DNA of 64,000 bases from assembly GCA_018262985.1 (NCBI GenBank), contig JADFDI010000004.1, positions 1-64,000 of the forward strand, read 5' to 3'. The notes beneath the pieces were generated by a model. The model made no database searches and had not been told where the DNA came from. It saw only the letters and a list, made by a program, of their open reading frames with translations. This stretch comes from Spirochaetota bacterium (GTDB taxonomy: Bacteria; Spirochaetota; Spirochaetia; Treponematales; UBA12059). Below are positions 1 through 8,200 of the stretch, piece by piece. Every line of letters begins with the position of its first letter. Position 1 is the first letter of the stretch. Both the position numbers and the translations under genes were made by a program.

Positions 1-118
1 GCCGGAACCGATCAAAAGGATCGCGTAAGGGACGCCGGCAGGGAGGTCCCTTTTACACCACTTGACGGGACACTACCGAATTGCCCCCCCGGCGACACTT
101 ACTTCCCCCCTCGGCGAT
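1..118. mobile_element. Possible insertion-sequence end
   Basis: No gene is visible here. The stretch around 45-80 (CCCTTTTACACC followed by ACTTGACGGGACAC) has the look of a bacterial IS terminus, and it directly abuts the IstB-like remnant. That is a resemblance by eye only. The partner inverted repeat is not in the window, so the family cannot be assigned from this sequence. Confidence 0.2.
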
Positions 119-736
119 TCAATTCTCGCTCTCGACGAGAGCCGGGTTCACGAAGCCGGATCGGCGTTTTTCCCGCGGACGGAAGCTCTCGCCGCGGATG
201 GTCGGCACGTGGCTGTGGTGGAGCAGACGGTCAAGGACCGCCGTAGCGATGACGGTGTCGCAGAATATTCCGCCCCGCTCGCCGATGCTCCGCTTCGTGG
301 TCAGCGGCATCGCGCCGCGTTCGTAACGGCGCGAAACGAGCTGGAAAAACAGATGAGGCCGGCTCCGCCCCGCCTCGGCATGGGCTTCGGCAAAACGCTC
401 CGACTCGGCGAAGCTGGCGAATCCCCGCCGTCCAGTGCCGCCCGGATTCCCTTGATGGCAACGGTCGCGAAACTGGACGTTCCGGAGCCTTCCATGAAGG
501 CGAGCGGATGGCCGTCGGCGTCGAGGCGACCGGCCTCGACGGAATCCTGGACGTCGGGGAAGGGAATGAACTTCCCGGCGTCCGTACCCGCGCCGCGACG
601 CTTCTTGAACTTCTTGCCCGATCCGCGGAGGCGCGGGTCGTTGCGTCCCGCTTCCATGCGCTCGGTATGCCGCTTGGCGAGCGTTCGGACCCAAACGCCC
701 CTCGGACGCCTTCCAGGCGGCCGAGGGGGTTTTCAT
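119..736 (-). pseudogene. Degenerate IS21-family IstB-like transposition helper remnant
   Basis: The last ~77 codons of this minus-strand reading frame (about 119-352) match the C-terminus of IstB-type ATP-binding proteins of IS21 elements. Recognisable pieces are LFFQLVSRRYERG, DTVIATAVLDRLLHHSHV and IRGESFRPREKRR. The upstream part of the same frame is arginine-rich nonsense with no Walker A motif, so the N-terminal ATPase domain is missing or frameshifted. No istA transposase is visible in the window. I read it as a dead insertion-sequence fragment. Whether 353-736 belongs to the same element is uncertain, since another minus-strand frame there (301-657) also stays open without resembling anything I know. 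Confidence 0.55.
698..728. terminator. Hairpin downstream of the C69 dipeptidase
   Basis: The arms CCCCTCGG and CCGAGGGG enclose an inner CGCC/GGCG stem and a TTCCA loop. On the plus side it is followed by GTTTTC and on the minus side by CGTTTGGG, so it could end transcription of the minus-strand dipeptidase gene whose stop is at 759. The T-tract is short in both directions. Confidence 0.45.
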
Positions 737-758
737 CCGTTCCGTCCGACGCGGCGCC

Positions 759-2015
759 TCAGCGAAGCGAGGAGAGGTAGGCTTCCCACTCGGCCATGGC
801 CGCGTCGACCTCGGCGCGGGCGGCGGCGAGCGTCGCGGTGTCGGACGGGGCCGCGGCCGCGCGGGCGGCGGCCGCTTCGAGCCGTGTCTGGATTCCGTCC
901 CGCCGGGCGACGAAAGCCGGATCGGCCGAGCGGCGCGCGCCCCCGAGCTTCCTCTGCAGGTCGCGGCGCTGCTTCCAGAACAGGTAGGCGCCGTCGGAAT
1001 CCGCGCCGTAGTCGTACCCGGTCCAAAGCGGCTCGAAACGGCCCTCCGCGAGCAGGACGGGGGCGTAGACCGAAAGGCAGGGATAGCTCGTGCCCGTGAA
1101 CCAGAGGGTCGCGCCGCCCGGCCGCCAGCTCGCGACCATCGAGGCGGTCGTGGAGGCGCGCACGGGAAAACCGGCCTCGTGCACGCAGGGAGCCCGCATC
1201 CCCGCCCGTCCGGGGGCGTCGCCGCCGTGGGACCGCAGGGCTTCGAGCATTGCGCCGAGCCCGAGGCGCGCGAGGTTCGAGCGGAGCGACGCGGCCGTGC
1301 AGGCCGCCCGTTCGTCGCCGCGCGTGAAGCGCAGGTGGAAGCGGCTTTCGACCTTGGCCCGCCAGGACTCCTTGCGGCCCACCCGTCCCGCCTCCTCCTC
1401 GTCGACGCAGGCCATGCGCTCGTTCACCGGCGCTATTTGCTTGCGCGTCAGGGCGTCGAGGCGCTTGAAGTCGTCCTCGATGGAATAGGCGTTGGAGATG
1501 GTAGCGACGCCCTCCGCCGCGCGCCAGGCCCAGCGGCGGCCCGCGGTCTCGACGACGAAGGCTTCGGCGCCGTCCGCCACGATGAAGGAGTTGGAATAGA
1601 CCAGCGAACCGCGGTAGGCGCCGTTGCCTCCCTGCCCGCGTTCCTCGATGAAGGCGCAGAGGAAGTCGCGCGCCTCCGCGGCGCTGGCGGAGGCCGAGAG
1701 GGCGGCCCGCAGGATGTCCATGCCGAGCGGCCCGTGCTTGTCGGCGGCCTCTTTCGCGAACACCGCCTCGTTGCCGATGGCGACGCCGGCCGCGTTGAGG
1801 CCCATCTCGCCGCCGGCCATCCACGAGGGTTTCGAGAGCGCCATGGCGAGGCCCCGGTCGGGCCTCGCGAACTCGACGGCGCCGACCCGGGTCGTCGGGG
1901 CGGGCGCGAGCGCGGGCAGCAGCTTCAGGGCCTGCGGCTCGTCGGGGTGCCGGTCGGAGTTCTTGCCGAACCAGGCGCCGCCCGCCTGGGTGGCGGCGAA
2001 AATCGTGTCGCACAT
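759..2015 (-). CDS. C69-family dipeptidase (secernin/PepD-like Ntn hydrolase)
   Basis: 418 aa. The protein begins Met-Cys-Asp-Thr, and in peptidase family C69 the Cys at position 2 becomes the N-terminal nucleophile after processing. The following GGAWFGKNSDRHPDE is the typical family segment (FGKNSDR-x-P-x-E), and NSFIVAD and ISNAYSI are also family-like. These enzymes hydrolyse dipeptides and related amides, usually in the cytoplasm; no signal peptide is visible here. The start is supported by GGGAGGC about 8 bases upstream of ATG 2015. It lies 94 bp behind the unknown gene ending at 2110 on the same strand and may be in its operon. Substrate cannot be predicted from the sequence. Confidence 0.85.
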   Translation of the reverse strand: MCDTIFAATQAGGAWFGKNSDRHPDEPQALKLLPALAPAPTTRVGAVEFARPDRGLAMALSKPSWMAGGEMGLNAAGVAIGNEAVFAKEAADKHGPLGMDILRAALSASASAAEARDFLCAFIEERGQGGNGAYRGSLVYSNSFIVADGAEAFVVETAGRRWAWRAAEGVATISNAYSIEDDFKRLDALTRKQIAPVNERMACVDEEEAGRVGRKESWRAKVESRFHLRFTRGDERAACTAASLRSNLARLGLGAMLEALRSHGGDAPGRAGMRAPCVHEAGFPVRASTTASMVASWRPGGATLWFTGTSYPCLSVYAPVLLAEGRFEPLWTGYDYGADSDGAYLFWKQRRDLQRKLGGARRSADPAFVARRDGIQTRLEAAAARAAAAPSDTATLAAARAEVDAAMAEWEAYLSSLR

Positions 2016-2109
2016 GTCGGAAGCCTCCCGCGCGACGCGTTCCGGCGCATCGCGCGGTAAGTCTAGCGGGCGCCCCCTCCCCCGGCAAGCGCCATCGTCC
2101 GGCGGGCGT

Positions 2110-3063
2110 TCAGCGGTAGCGGGTGCCGCGTTCCTCGCCGTAGGCGAACAGGAAATCGGCCAGCACGGCCTTCCAGTCGCCGCCGCGGCGCGCGCCCTCG
2201 GCCTCGAAGCGCTCCTCCAGGGCCTCGATGTACGCCACGACCTCGCCCCGGTCGCCTTCCAGCTCGCTCCAATGGAACATGCCGTCCAGGATGCCCTTCG
2301 CCTCGGCCCGTCCGAAGGCGGGATTGAGCGCGCGGGTGGCGTAGAAAGCCGCGGGGATGCAGTTGACCGAGTGCTGCTTCATGGCGACCACGGTGTCCGC
2401 GATCTCGACCGCGCGCGCGCGCACCGCCTCGATGGCCGCTGCCTCGCGCTCGGCGAGGCCGTGCTTCGCGAGGATGTCCCGCAGGCCCAGCCAGGCCGTG
2501 GTCACCACGATGACGTGGAGGCTCGGCAGGCAGAATAGGTGGGGGTCGAAGAGGTGGATGACCACGAACGAGGCGTTGGCGGGCTTCGACGGCCGCCGAG
2601 TCGTCGAGACGCAACGGCTGTAGACGCCGTAGGCTTCCTTGTAGCAGTCGCCGATCGAGAGGAGGAAGCGCGCGGCGTCCGGGTAGGCCTTCCGTCCCGT
2701 CCGGTCCAGGACGTAGGCCAAGGCCCGCACCCAGAAGCCGATGAAGTCGAAGTAGATCGGCGCCAGCTCGGGCCGGAAGCGTATGCGCTTGTCGAGCGGA
2801 TGGTCGACGCCCACGAGCGGCGCCTTGATGGCGCCGAGCTTCATGGCGAACTGGCCGACCATGAAATAGCGCATGATGGTGAAGAACATGCGCACGGCCG
2901 CGGAGAGCAGGGTCGGCGAGGAGGGCAGGCGGAGCAGGACGAGCGCCAGCATGCGCGAGCGCGTGAAGCGCGGCCTTTCCCCTCGCGCGTCGTCGAGCCA
3001 GAGGAGGCGCCGGAGCCGCTTGACGCGTCCGGCGCCGAACAGCCGGTTCGCGGGCGAGTCCAC
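2110..3063 (-). CDS. Unknown protein paired with the upstream radical SAM gene
   Basis: About 317 aa from a GTG start at 3063 that follows the radical SAM stop (3066-3068) by only two bases, so the two are almost certainly co-translated. I do not recognise the family. The sequence is moderately hydrophobic but has no clear signal peptide or strong membrane helices. It contains several histidine/cysteine patches: HLFDPHLFCLPSLHV in the middle and MKQHSVNCIPAAFYATRAL later. The PSLH piece recalls PAP2-type phosphatases, but the other PAP2 motifs are missing. The C-terminal ~70 residues are charged and look like a helical domain. Tight linkage suggests it is the substrate, partner or second enzyme of the radical SAM protein. 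Confidence 0.6.
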   Translation of the reverse strand: MDSPANRLFGAGRVKRLRRLLWLDDARGERPRFTRSRMLALVLLRLPSSPTLLSAAVRMFFTIMRYFMVGQFAMKLGAIKAPLVGVDHPLDKRIRFRPELAPIYFDFIGFWVRALAYVLDRTGRKAYPDAARFLLSIGDCYKEAYGVYSRCVSTTRRPSKPANASFVVIHLFDPHLFCLPSLHVIVVTTAWLGLRDILAKHGLAEREAAAIEAVRARAVEIADTVVAMKQHSVNCIPAAFYATRALNPAFGRAEAKGILDGMFHWSELEGDRGEVVAYIEALEERFEAEGARRGGDWKAVLADFLFAYGEERGTRYR

Positions 3064-3065
3064 GA

Positions 3066-4256
3066 TCAGAACCCCGGCAGGCGCTTGCCGCAGAGCATGG
3101 CCTGGTAGCAGCGCACGCAACCCGGGAAGAGGCCGTCCGGCCGCTCCTTGAGGGCCTTGCGGAATTCCCGCGCCTTCTCGCCGTTGTAGATCTCGAAGAA
3201 GGGCGTCTCGCGGATGTTGCCGATCACGTAGTCGTTGTAGTCGGCGCAGAAGTGCACGTCGCCGTCGTAGTCGACGTTCGCCTGTCCCCAGGGCACCGAG
3301 CATTCCTTGCGCACCGGCGTCTTGAGGTCGCCGTAGTAGATCTCGATCTTGTCCGGCTCGAGCGCCGGCACCGTGATGATGGGGTGGCCGAAATCGGCGC
3401 CGTGGATGCCCTTGAGGATGTCGTAGAGCAGCTGCCCGTCGATGCCCTCGTTGTAGCCCGTCGCGTAGGCCGGCAGGCACTCGATCTCGGTGGCCAGCCG
3501 CTCGCGCATGAAGGCGCGGTGCTCCTCCACGATCTCGGGATTCGTGTAGGTGCCCAGGTTGTAGATGTGCCAGGCCAGCTTGAAGCCGTCGGCCGCCTCG
3601 GCCAGGCGCCGCAGGTCCTTGTAGTTCCGGTTGCCGACCGTGGTCACGATGCCCATGTAGGGGTAGTGCGAACCCTGACGCTCCTTTTCGCGGTTGATGG
3701 CGGCGAAGCCGTCGACCACCTTGCGGTAGGACCCTTCGCCCCGGATGGCGTCGTTGGTCTCCTCGAAGCCGTCCAGCGAGACGAAGAGCGCGTGCCACTT
3801 GCGCTTGACGATCTCGGCGGCGTGCTTCTCGAGCAGGGTGCCGTTCGTGTTGACGGCCACGGTCAGGCCCGACTCCATCATGTAGTCGACGAGGGGGAAG
3901 AGGTCCGGGTAGAGGAAGGGCTCGCCGCCCCAGAGGTAGACCACGGGCTTCTTGTGCTTGATCTGGTCGACCAGCTTCTTGTAGTCCTCGAGCGGAACGA
4001 TCTTCTTCGCCTCGGCGGCCGCGAAGGCGCCCTTGAGCACGCCCTTGTCGCCGCGCTGGCCGCACATGACGCAGCGCAGGTTGCAGAGCGGGGTCAGGCG
4101 GAAGTACATGAGGTAGAGCTCGTTGGAGACGCCGTCCTTGCGGGGGCGGTCGAAGAGCAGGGCGCGCTGCTGCGAGAAAAGCGCGCGGCCGACGTTGAAC
4201 GCCAGGCGGGGGTCGCGCTTCATGAGGCGCGGGACGACGGAGAAGTTGGTCTTCAT
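3066..4256 (-). CDS. Radical SAM protein with SPASM-like C-terminal domain
   Basis: 396 aa. The radical SAM [4Fe-4S] motif CNLRCVMC (Cys58, Cys62, Cys65) sits in a typical context after FRLTPL. It is followed by the GGEPFLYPDL motif (SAM binding) and the VNTNGTLL strand. The C-terminal part carries further cysteines (CSVPWG, VHFCADYNDYVIGN, PGCVRCYQAMLCG), as in SPASM/twitch domains that bind auxiliary iron-sulfur clusters in peptide- and protein-modifying enzymes. ATG 4256 has GGAAGG upstream. It is followed by the 317-aa unknown gene. There is no small peptide gene next to it, so a peptide-maturase role is only one possibility; a heme- or cofactor-type role is equally open. Confidence 0.85.
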   Translation of the reverse strand: MKTNFSVVPRLMKRDPRLAFNVGRALFSQQRALLFDRPRKDGVSNELYLMYFRLTPLCNLRCVMCGQRGDKGVLKGAFAAAEAKKIVPLEDYKKLVDQIKHKKPVVYLWGGEPFLYPDLFPLVDYMMESGLTVAVNTNGTLLEKHAAEIVKRKWHALFVSLDGFEETNDAIRGEGSYRKVVDGFAAINREKERQGSHYPYMGIVTTVGNRNYKDLRRLAEAADGFKLAWHIYNLGTYTNPEIVEEHRAFMRERLATEIECLPAYATGYNEGIDGQLLYDILKGIHGADFGHPIITVPALEPDKIEIYYGDLKTPVRKECSVPWGQANVDYDGDVHFCADYNDYVIGNIRETPFFEIYNGEKAREFRKALKERPDGLFPGCVRCYQAMLCGKRLPGF

Positions 4257-4279
4257 GCTGCGGGTCCTTCCTCTGGAAG

Positions 4280-4405
4280 GCTGTTGAAAAGCCGCGAATG
4301 CGGGCTTTCAACAGCTACCTTGATGCTGCATTCGCGCACCGTTCCGCAAGGAACGGGAGCGAATGCGAAGGCAGTTGAAGAAGCAAGCGGCTTCTTCAAC
4401 TGCCT
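4280..4405 (-). repeat. Three-hairpin intergenic repeat, copy A
   Basis: Three consecutive hairpins fill the gap between the SDR gene and the radical SAM gene. Hairpin 1 (4280-4315) has GCTGTTGAAA/TTTCAACAGC arms plus CCGC/GCGG. Hairpin 2 (4328-4366) has GCATTCGC/GCGAATGC and CCGTTCC/GGAACGG around a GCAA loop. Hairpin 3 (4369-4405) has a perfect 16-bp stem, AGGCAGTTGAAGAAGC with its complement, and a 5-base loop. A homologous copy lies inverted at 63401-63526. In the direction of the SDR gene, the element starts one base after the TAG stop (4407-4409). No T-tract follows hairpin 1 in that direction, so it is not a plain intrinsic terminator. Confidence 0.85.
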
Positions 4406-4406
4406 G

Positions 4407-5261
4407 CTAGATCAGGCGCTCGAGCGCCGCGCGCATGATTCTGGGGGGAAACGAGCGCGGGAGCAAGGAAAAAAGCGCGGCCGCGAATCGGTTCCGGGCG
4501 CCGGCTATGGTCCAGGACTTCCCGCGCTCGAGGGCGCGGAGGCCGATCCGGGCCACGGTCGCGGCGTCGAGCGAGTTGGCCTCGGAGAATTTCAGGTAGG
4601 CCGGGCTTCCGATGCCGGCGTTGGCGTCGAAAGCGGTGCGCACGTAGCCAGGCAGCAGGCAACTGACGTTCACGCCGCTTCCCGCGAGCTCGGCTCGCAA
4701 GGCCAGGCTGTAGTCGAGCACGAAGGCCTTCGAGGCGGCGTACGCCGCGAAGTACGGCGTGGCCTGCAATCCCGCGAAGGAGCCCACGTTGAGGATGCGC
4801 CCGCGCCCGCGCGCTTTCATGTCGCGGCCGAAGAGCGCCGAGAGCGAGGCCAGGGCCTGCACGTTGAGGCGCAGCATGGCCTCGACCGCGGCGGGGTCAG
4901 AATCGACGGCGGCGCCGAAGACGCCGGAGCCCGCGTTGTTGACCAGGGTGTCGACGACGAGGCCGCGCGCGGCGCACTCGGCGTGGAGGCGCGAAGCGGC
5001 GCCCTGCTCCGAGAGGTCCATCGGGATGGCGAGGGACTCCGCCGCACGCGGGCCGCGGAGGGCGCCGAGGGTGGACTCGAGCCGCCCGCGGTTCCGGCCC
5101 GCGAGGATCAGGGCGTGCCCCGACGCGGCGAGTTGCAGCGCGAACTCCGCGCCGATGCCGCCCGAGGCGCCCGTCACGAGCGCGTGGCCAGAGCCGGCGC
5201 CGTCCTCGATTCCGCCGCGGCCGCCGCTCATCGTTCCGCTTCCTTTGCCCGAGGCCTTCAT
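4407..5261 (-). CDS. Short-chain dehydrogenase/reductase
   Basis: 284 aa, classical SDR fold. The NAD(P)-binding motif TGASGGIG is at residues 30-37, NNAG at 108-111, the catalytic Ser near 161 and the YxxxK pair at Tyr174 and Lys178, followed by LLPGYVRT. The C-terminus (after residue ~210) is extended and hydrophobic, ending RSFPPRIMRAALERLI, as in SDRs acting on lipid-type substrates. The start ATG at 5261 overlaps the stop of the activase gene as ATGA, so the two are translationally coupled; an internal ATG at 5231 is also possible. Coupling to a CoA-dehydratase activase hints at acyl-CoA or hydroxyacid metabolism, but the substrate is unknown. Confidence 0.85.
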   Translation of the reverse strand: MKASGKGSGTMSGGRGGIEDGAGSGHALVTGASGGIGAEFALQLAASGHALILAGRNRGRLESTLGALRGPRAAESLAIPMDLSEQGAASRLHAECAARGLVVDTLVNNAGSGVFGAAVDSDPAAVEAMLRLNVQALASLSALFGRDMKARGRGRILNVGSFAGLQATPYFAAYAASKAFVLDYSLALRAELAGSGVNVSCLLPGYVRTAFDANAGIGSPAYLKFSEANSLDAATVARIGLRALERGKSWTIAGARNRFAAALFSLLPRSFPPRIMRAALERLI

Positions 5262-8200
5262 GCGTCCACCTTTTCCGCCGCGAGCTCGCGGGCGGCCTTT
5301 ATCGCGGCCTCGGTCGCCGCGGCGACCTCGCCCGTCTCGACCACAAGGTCCGGACCGTGGTTCGCCGCCTCGACCAGGGCCGCGGCGTCGCCCTTCCCGC
5401 GGAAGCGGAGCACGTTCACCATGAAGATGGCCAGCTTGTTCACGGTGGCGGGCGGCAGCAGGTTGCCGTCCACCTCGACCGAGATGGTCGGGTAGTTCCG
5501 CTCGCGAGCCCAGGGCGCGAAGATGCCTTCGATGACGCGGCCGATCAGGCAGGCGAAGGGGCTGATGTTGACGATGCCCGAGTAGCCTTCCTCCATGGCC
5601 GTGGCCGCCACGCCGGACGAAACCGCGATCTCGGAGTTGAGCTCGAGGTCGAGGAAGTGGCGCTCGGTGTTGGCCATGATCTTCCTCATGTCGCGCGGCG
5701 CCTCGATGGTCAGGCCGGAGGGCGCGAGCGCCTTCTCCACCGAGTCCTCGACGTGGCGTTTCCAGAGTTCCTCGAGCTTGAGGCGGAGGAGCTTCTTCGC
5801 CTCCGCCGAGAAGGGCCGCTTCCACGCGGGCAGGAGCTTGAGGCGCTTCTTCAGGTCGTACTCGCGCACGAAGTCGAGGTAGTGGATCCACTCGCCGATG
5901 CCGGCGATCTTGGCCACGATGCCCTTGGCGGAGAAGAGCCCCACGAGCTCGTCCACCGCGAAGTCGTCGCGGCGCACGTAGATCTCGCCGACCACGAGCA
6001 CCTTCGGCGCTTCCTTCGGGTCGCGGGCCAGCGGGATCAGGGCCGCCTCGCGAGCGATGCGCCGCACGATGGGCAGGGCCTTCGAGACGTGCGCGCCGGC
6101 GGCTTCGATCAGGTCGTTCCAGCTGGAATCGAACCATTCGAGCGCCGCCTTCGGGTCGGCCGCGCAGGCGCGGAGCGCGTTCTGTACGTCCTTCATGGCG
6201 TCGCCGATGGCCAGGCTCCGCCATACGTCCTTCGAGAAATCGGGCCCGAACTCGTTGTAGGAATTGTCCGCGCTCATGGTGATGACCACCACGTTCTCGA
6301 GGCGGAGGTCGCGGAAGAGGTTCTCGAAGAAGACGAAGTACTGCCCCGTGCGGCAGGGCCCCGTGGTGATCGGCACGAAGAGCAGGTAGGTCTCGTCCTT
6401 GCGGTAGCGCTCCGAGAAGAAGAACTCGAGCGCCGAGCCGAGCACGATGTGGCTCGGCACGCACTCCTTGCCGGAGGCGTGGGCGCGCGCCATCTGGATG
6501 GTCTTCGCGGTGGCCACGGGCAGGGCCTCCGCCGCCACGCCCGAACCGCGCAGCACGGCGCCCATGAGCTTGGTGGAGAGGTCGCCCATGTTGGAAAGCA
6601 AGAGCTTCACCTTCGGGTTGCCGAAGAGCTCGCGGCGCTCGCCCGAGCGCGTGTCGAGCACGTGGAGCGGGGTCTTGCCGTCGTTGACGAAGCGGAGCCC
6701 GTTGTCCCAGCGCTCCTCGGAGAGCTCGCCGAGCTTGGAGCGGTAGCCGTCGATGATGTCGAGGAAGGCCTCGACGCGCGTGTCGATGCCCGCGTCCGCC
6801 GAGTGCGAGTCGAGCTCGAGCACCAGGAAGGGCTTCTGCCCCATGGTCCACTTCACGTAGTGGAGGATGAAGGAGTCCGGCGCGCAGCTGAAATTCGAGA
6901 CGAAGGCGACGAAGAGGTTCGGCTCGTCCTTGGCGAGGCGCGCGGCCTTGAGGTCCTGCTGGCCGTAGAACCAGTACATGTTCGGGAAGATGTCCTGGTC
7001 GCCGATGGGCAGGAAGTCGAAGGGCAGGATGGAATAGCCGCGCGTGCGGAACTTGAGCGGTATGCCCATGTTCGCCTCGGGCGTGAAGGCGTTGTAGGGG
7101 CGCCCGAGCAGGGCGATGACGGGCCGGGTGCCCGCGCGGATTTCCTCGAGCGCGCGCTTCCCGGTCTCCGCGGCCTTGCGGAGGTAATCCTCCTGCGCGG
7201 CCTGCGCGGCGTCGAAGGCGCGCTCGACCTCGTCCGCGCCGGCGCCGAGGCGCTCGCCGAGGGTCACGAAGTGCTCGAGCGCCTTTTTGCGGCCGAACTT
7301 GAACGACACGACGGTCGGCAGGAATTTCGACTCCGGCACGTCGGGGAAGGCCTTCTTGATGTAGTAGGGCAGCGCCTGCGTGATGGGGCAGAAGTTGGCG
7401 TGGACTTCTTCCTCGTAGCTCGGCATGTCGCGGAAGTGCGGCAGGAAGACGTAGTCCGCGCCCTTCTTGAGCGCGTCCTCGACGGCGCCGTGCGCGATCT
7501 CCGCGGGGAAGCAGTACGCGCTCTCCGCGCGCGCCACGCCGTCGTGGTCCACGGTGTCGGTCAGGAAGGTCCGCACGCCGAGCTCGTGGAAGAAGCGCGC
7601 GTAGAAGGGCCAGAGCGTGTGCACGCTGAAGGCGCGCGGGACGCCGACCGTGAAGTCGCGCTTCGCGACGAAACTGGCGGGGTCGGGCGCGCACTCGACG
7701 AACATGAGCCGTTCGCGCTCGGCCACCCAGTCGGTGGCGCCCGAGTCCGCCTTGCCCTTCCGCATGTTCGCGTACTTGGCGCAGCGGCCGCCGAACATGT
7801 ACTTCTTGCCGTCGACGTCGAGCACCTGGATGGGGCAGAGGTTCTCGCAGGCCTTGCACTGGAAGACGCGCTCGTAGCCGATCTCGCGGCCGATCAGGGA
7901 GTCCAGGTCGTACGAGCCGGATTCGAGCAGCCCCGCCCGGGCTTTCTGCCGCGCGAGCAGGGCGACGCCGAAGCAGCCCATGAGCTCGGGGGAGGGCGGC
8001 ACGAGCACGGGCTTCCCGAGCAGCGAGGCGAAGGCGAGCGGCACGGCCGGGTTCTTGGCGACGCCGCCCTGCAGGAAGACCTTGGCGCCGATGGTGCGGT
8101 TGCCCACCACGCGGTTCAGGTAGTTCGCGACGATGGAGTGCACGATGCCCGCCGTGATGTCCTCGCGGGTGGCGCCGTGTTGGACGGCCTTGCGGATGTC

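Noticed and set aside
1-740. An intact IS21 or other active transposon
   Set aside because: No transposase gene, no Walker A in the IstB-like frame and frame disruption; only a C-terminal remnant is recognisable.
2110-3063. PAP2-type phosphatase call for the 317-aa protein
   Set aside because: Only a PSLH fragment fits; the KxxxxxxRP and SRxxxxxHxxxD motifs and the membrane helices are missing.
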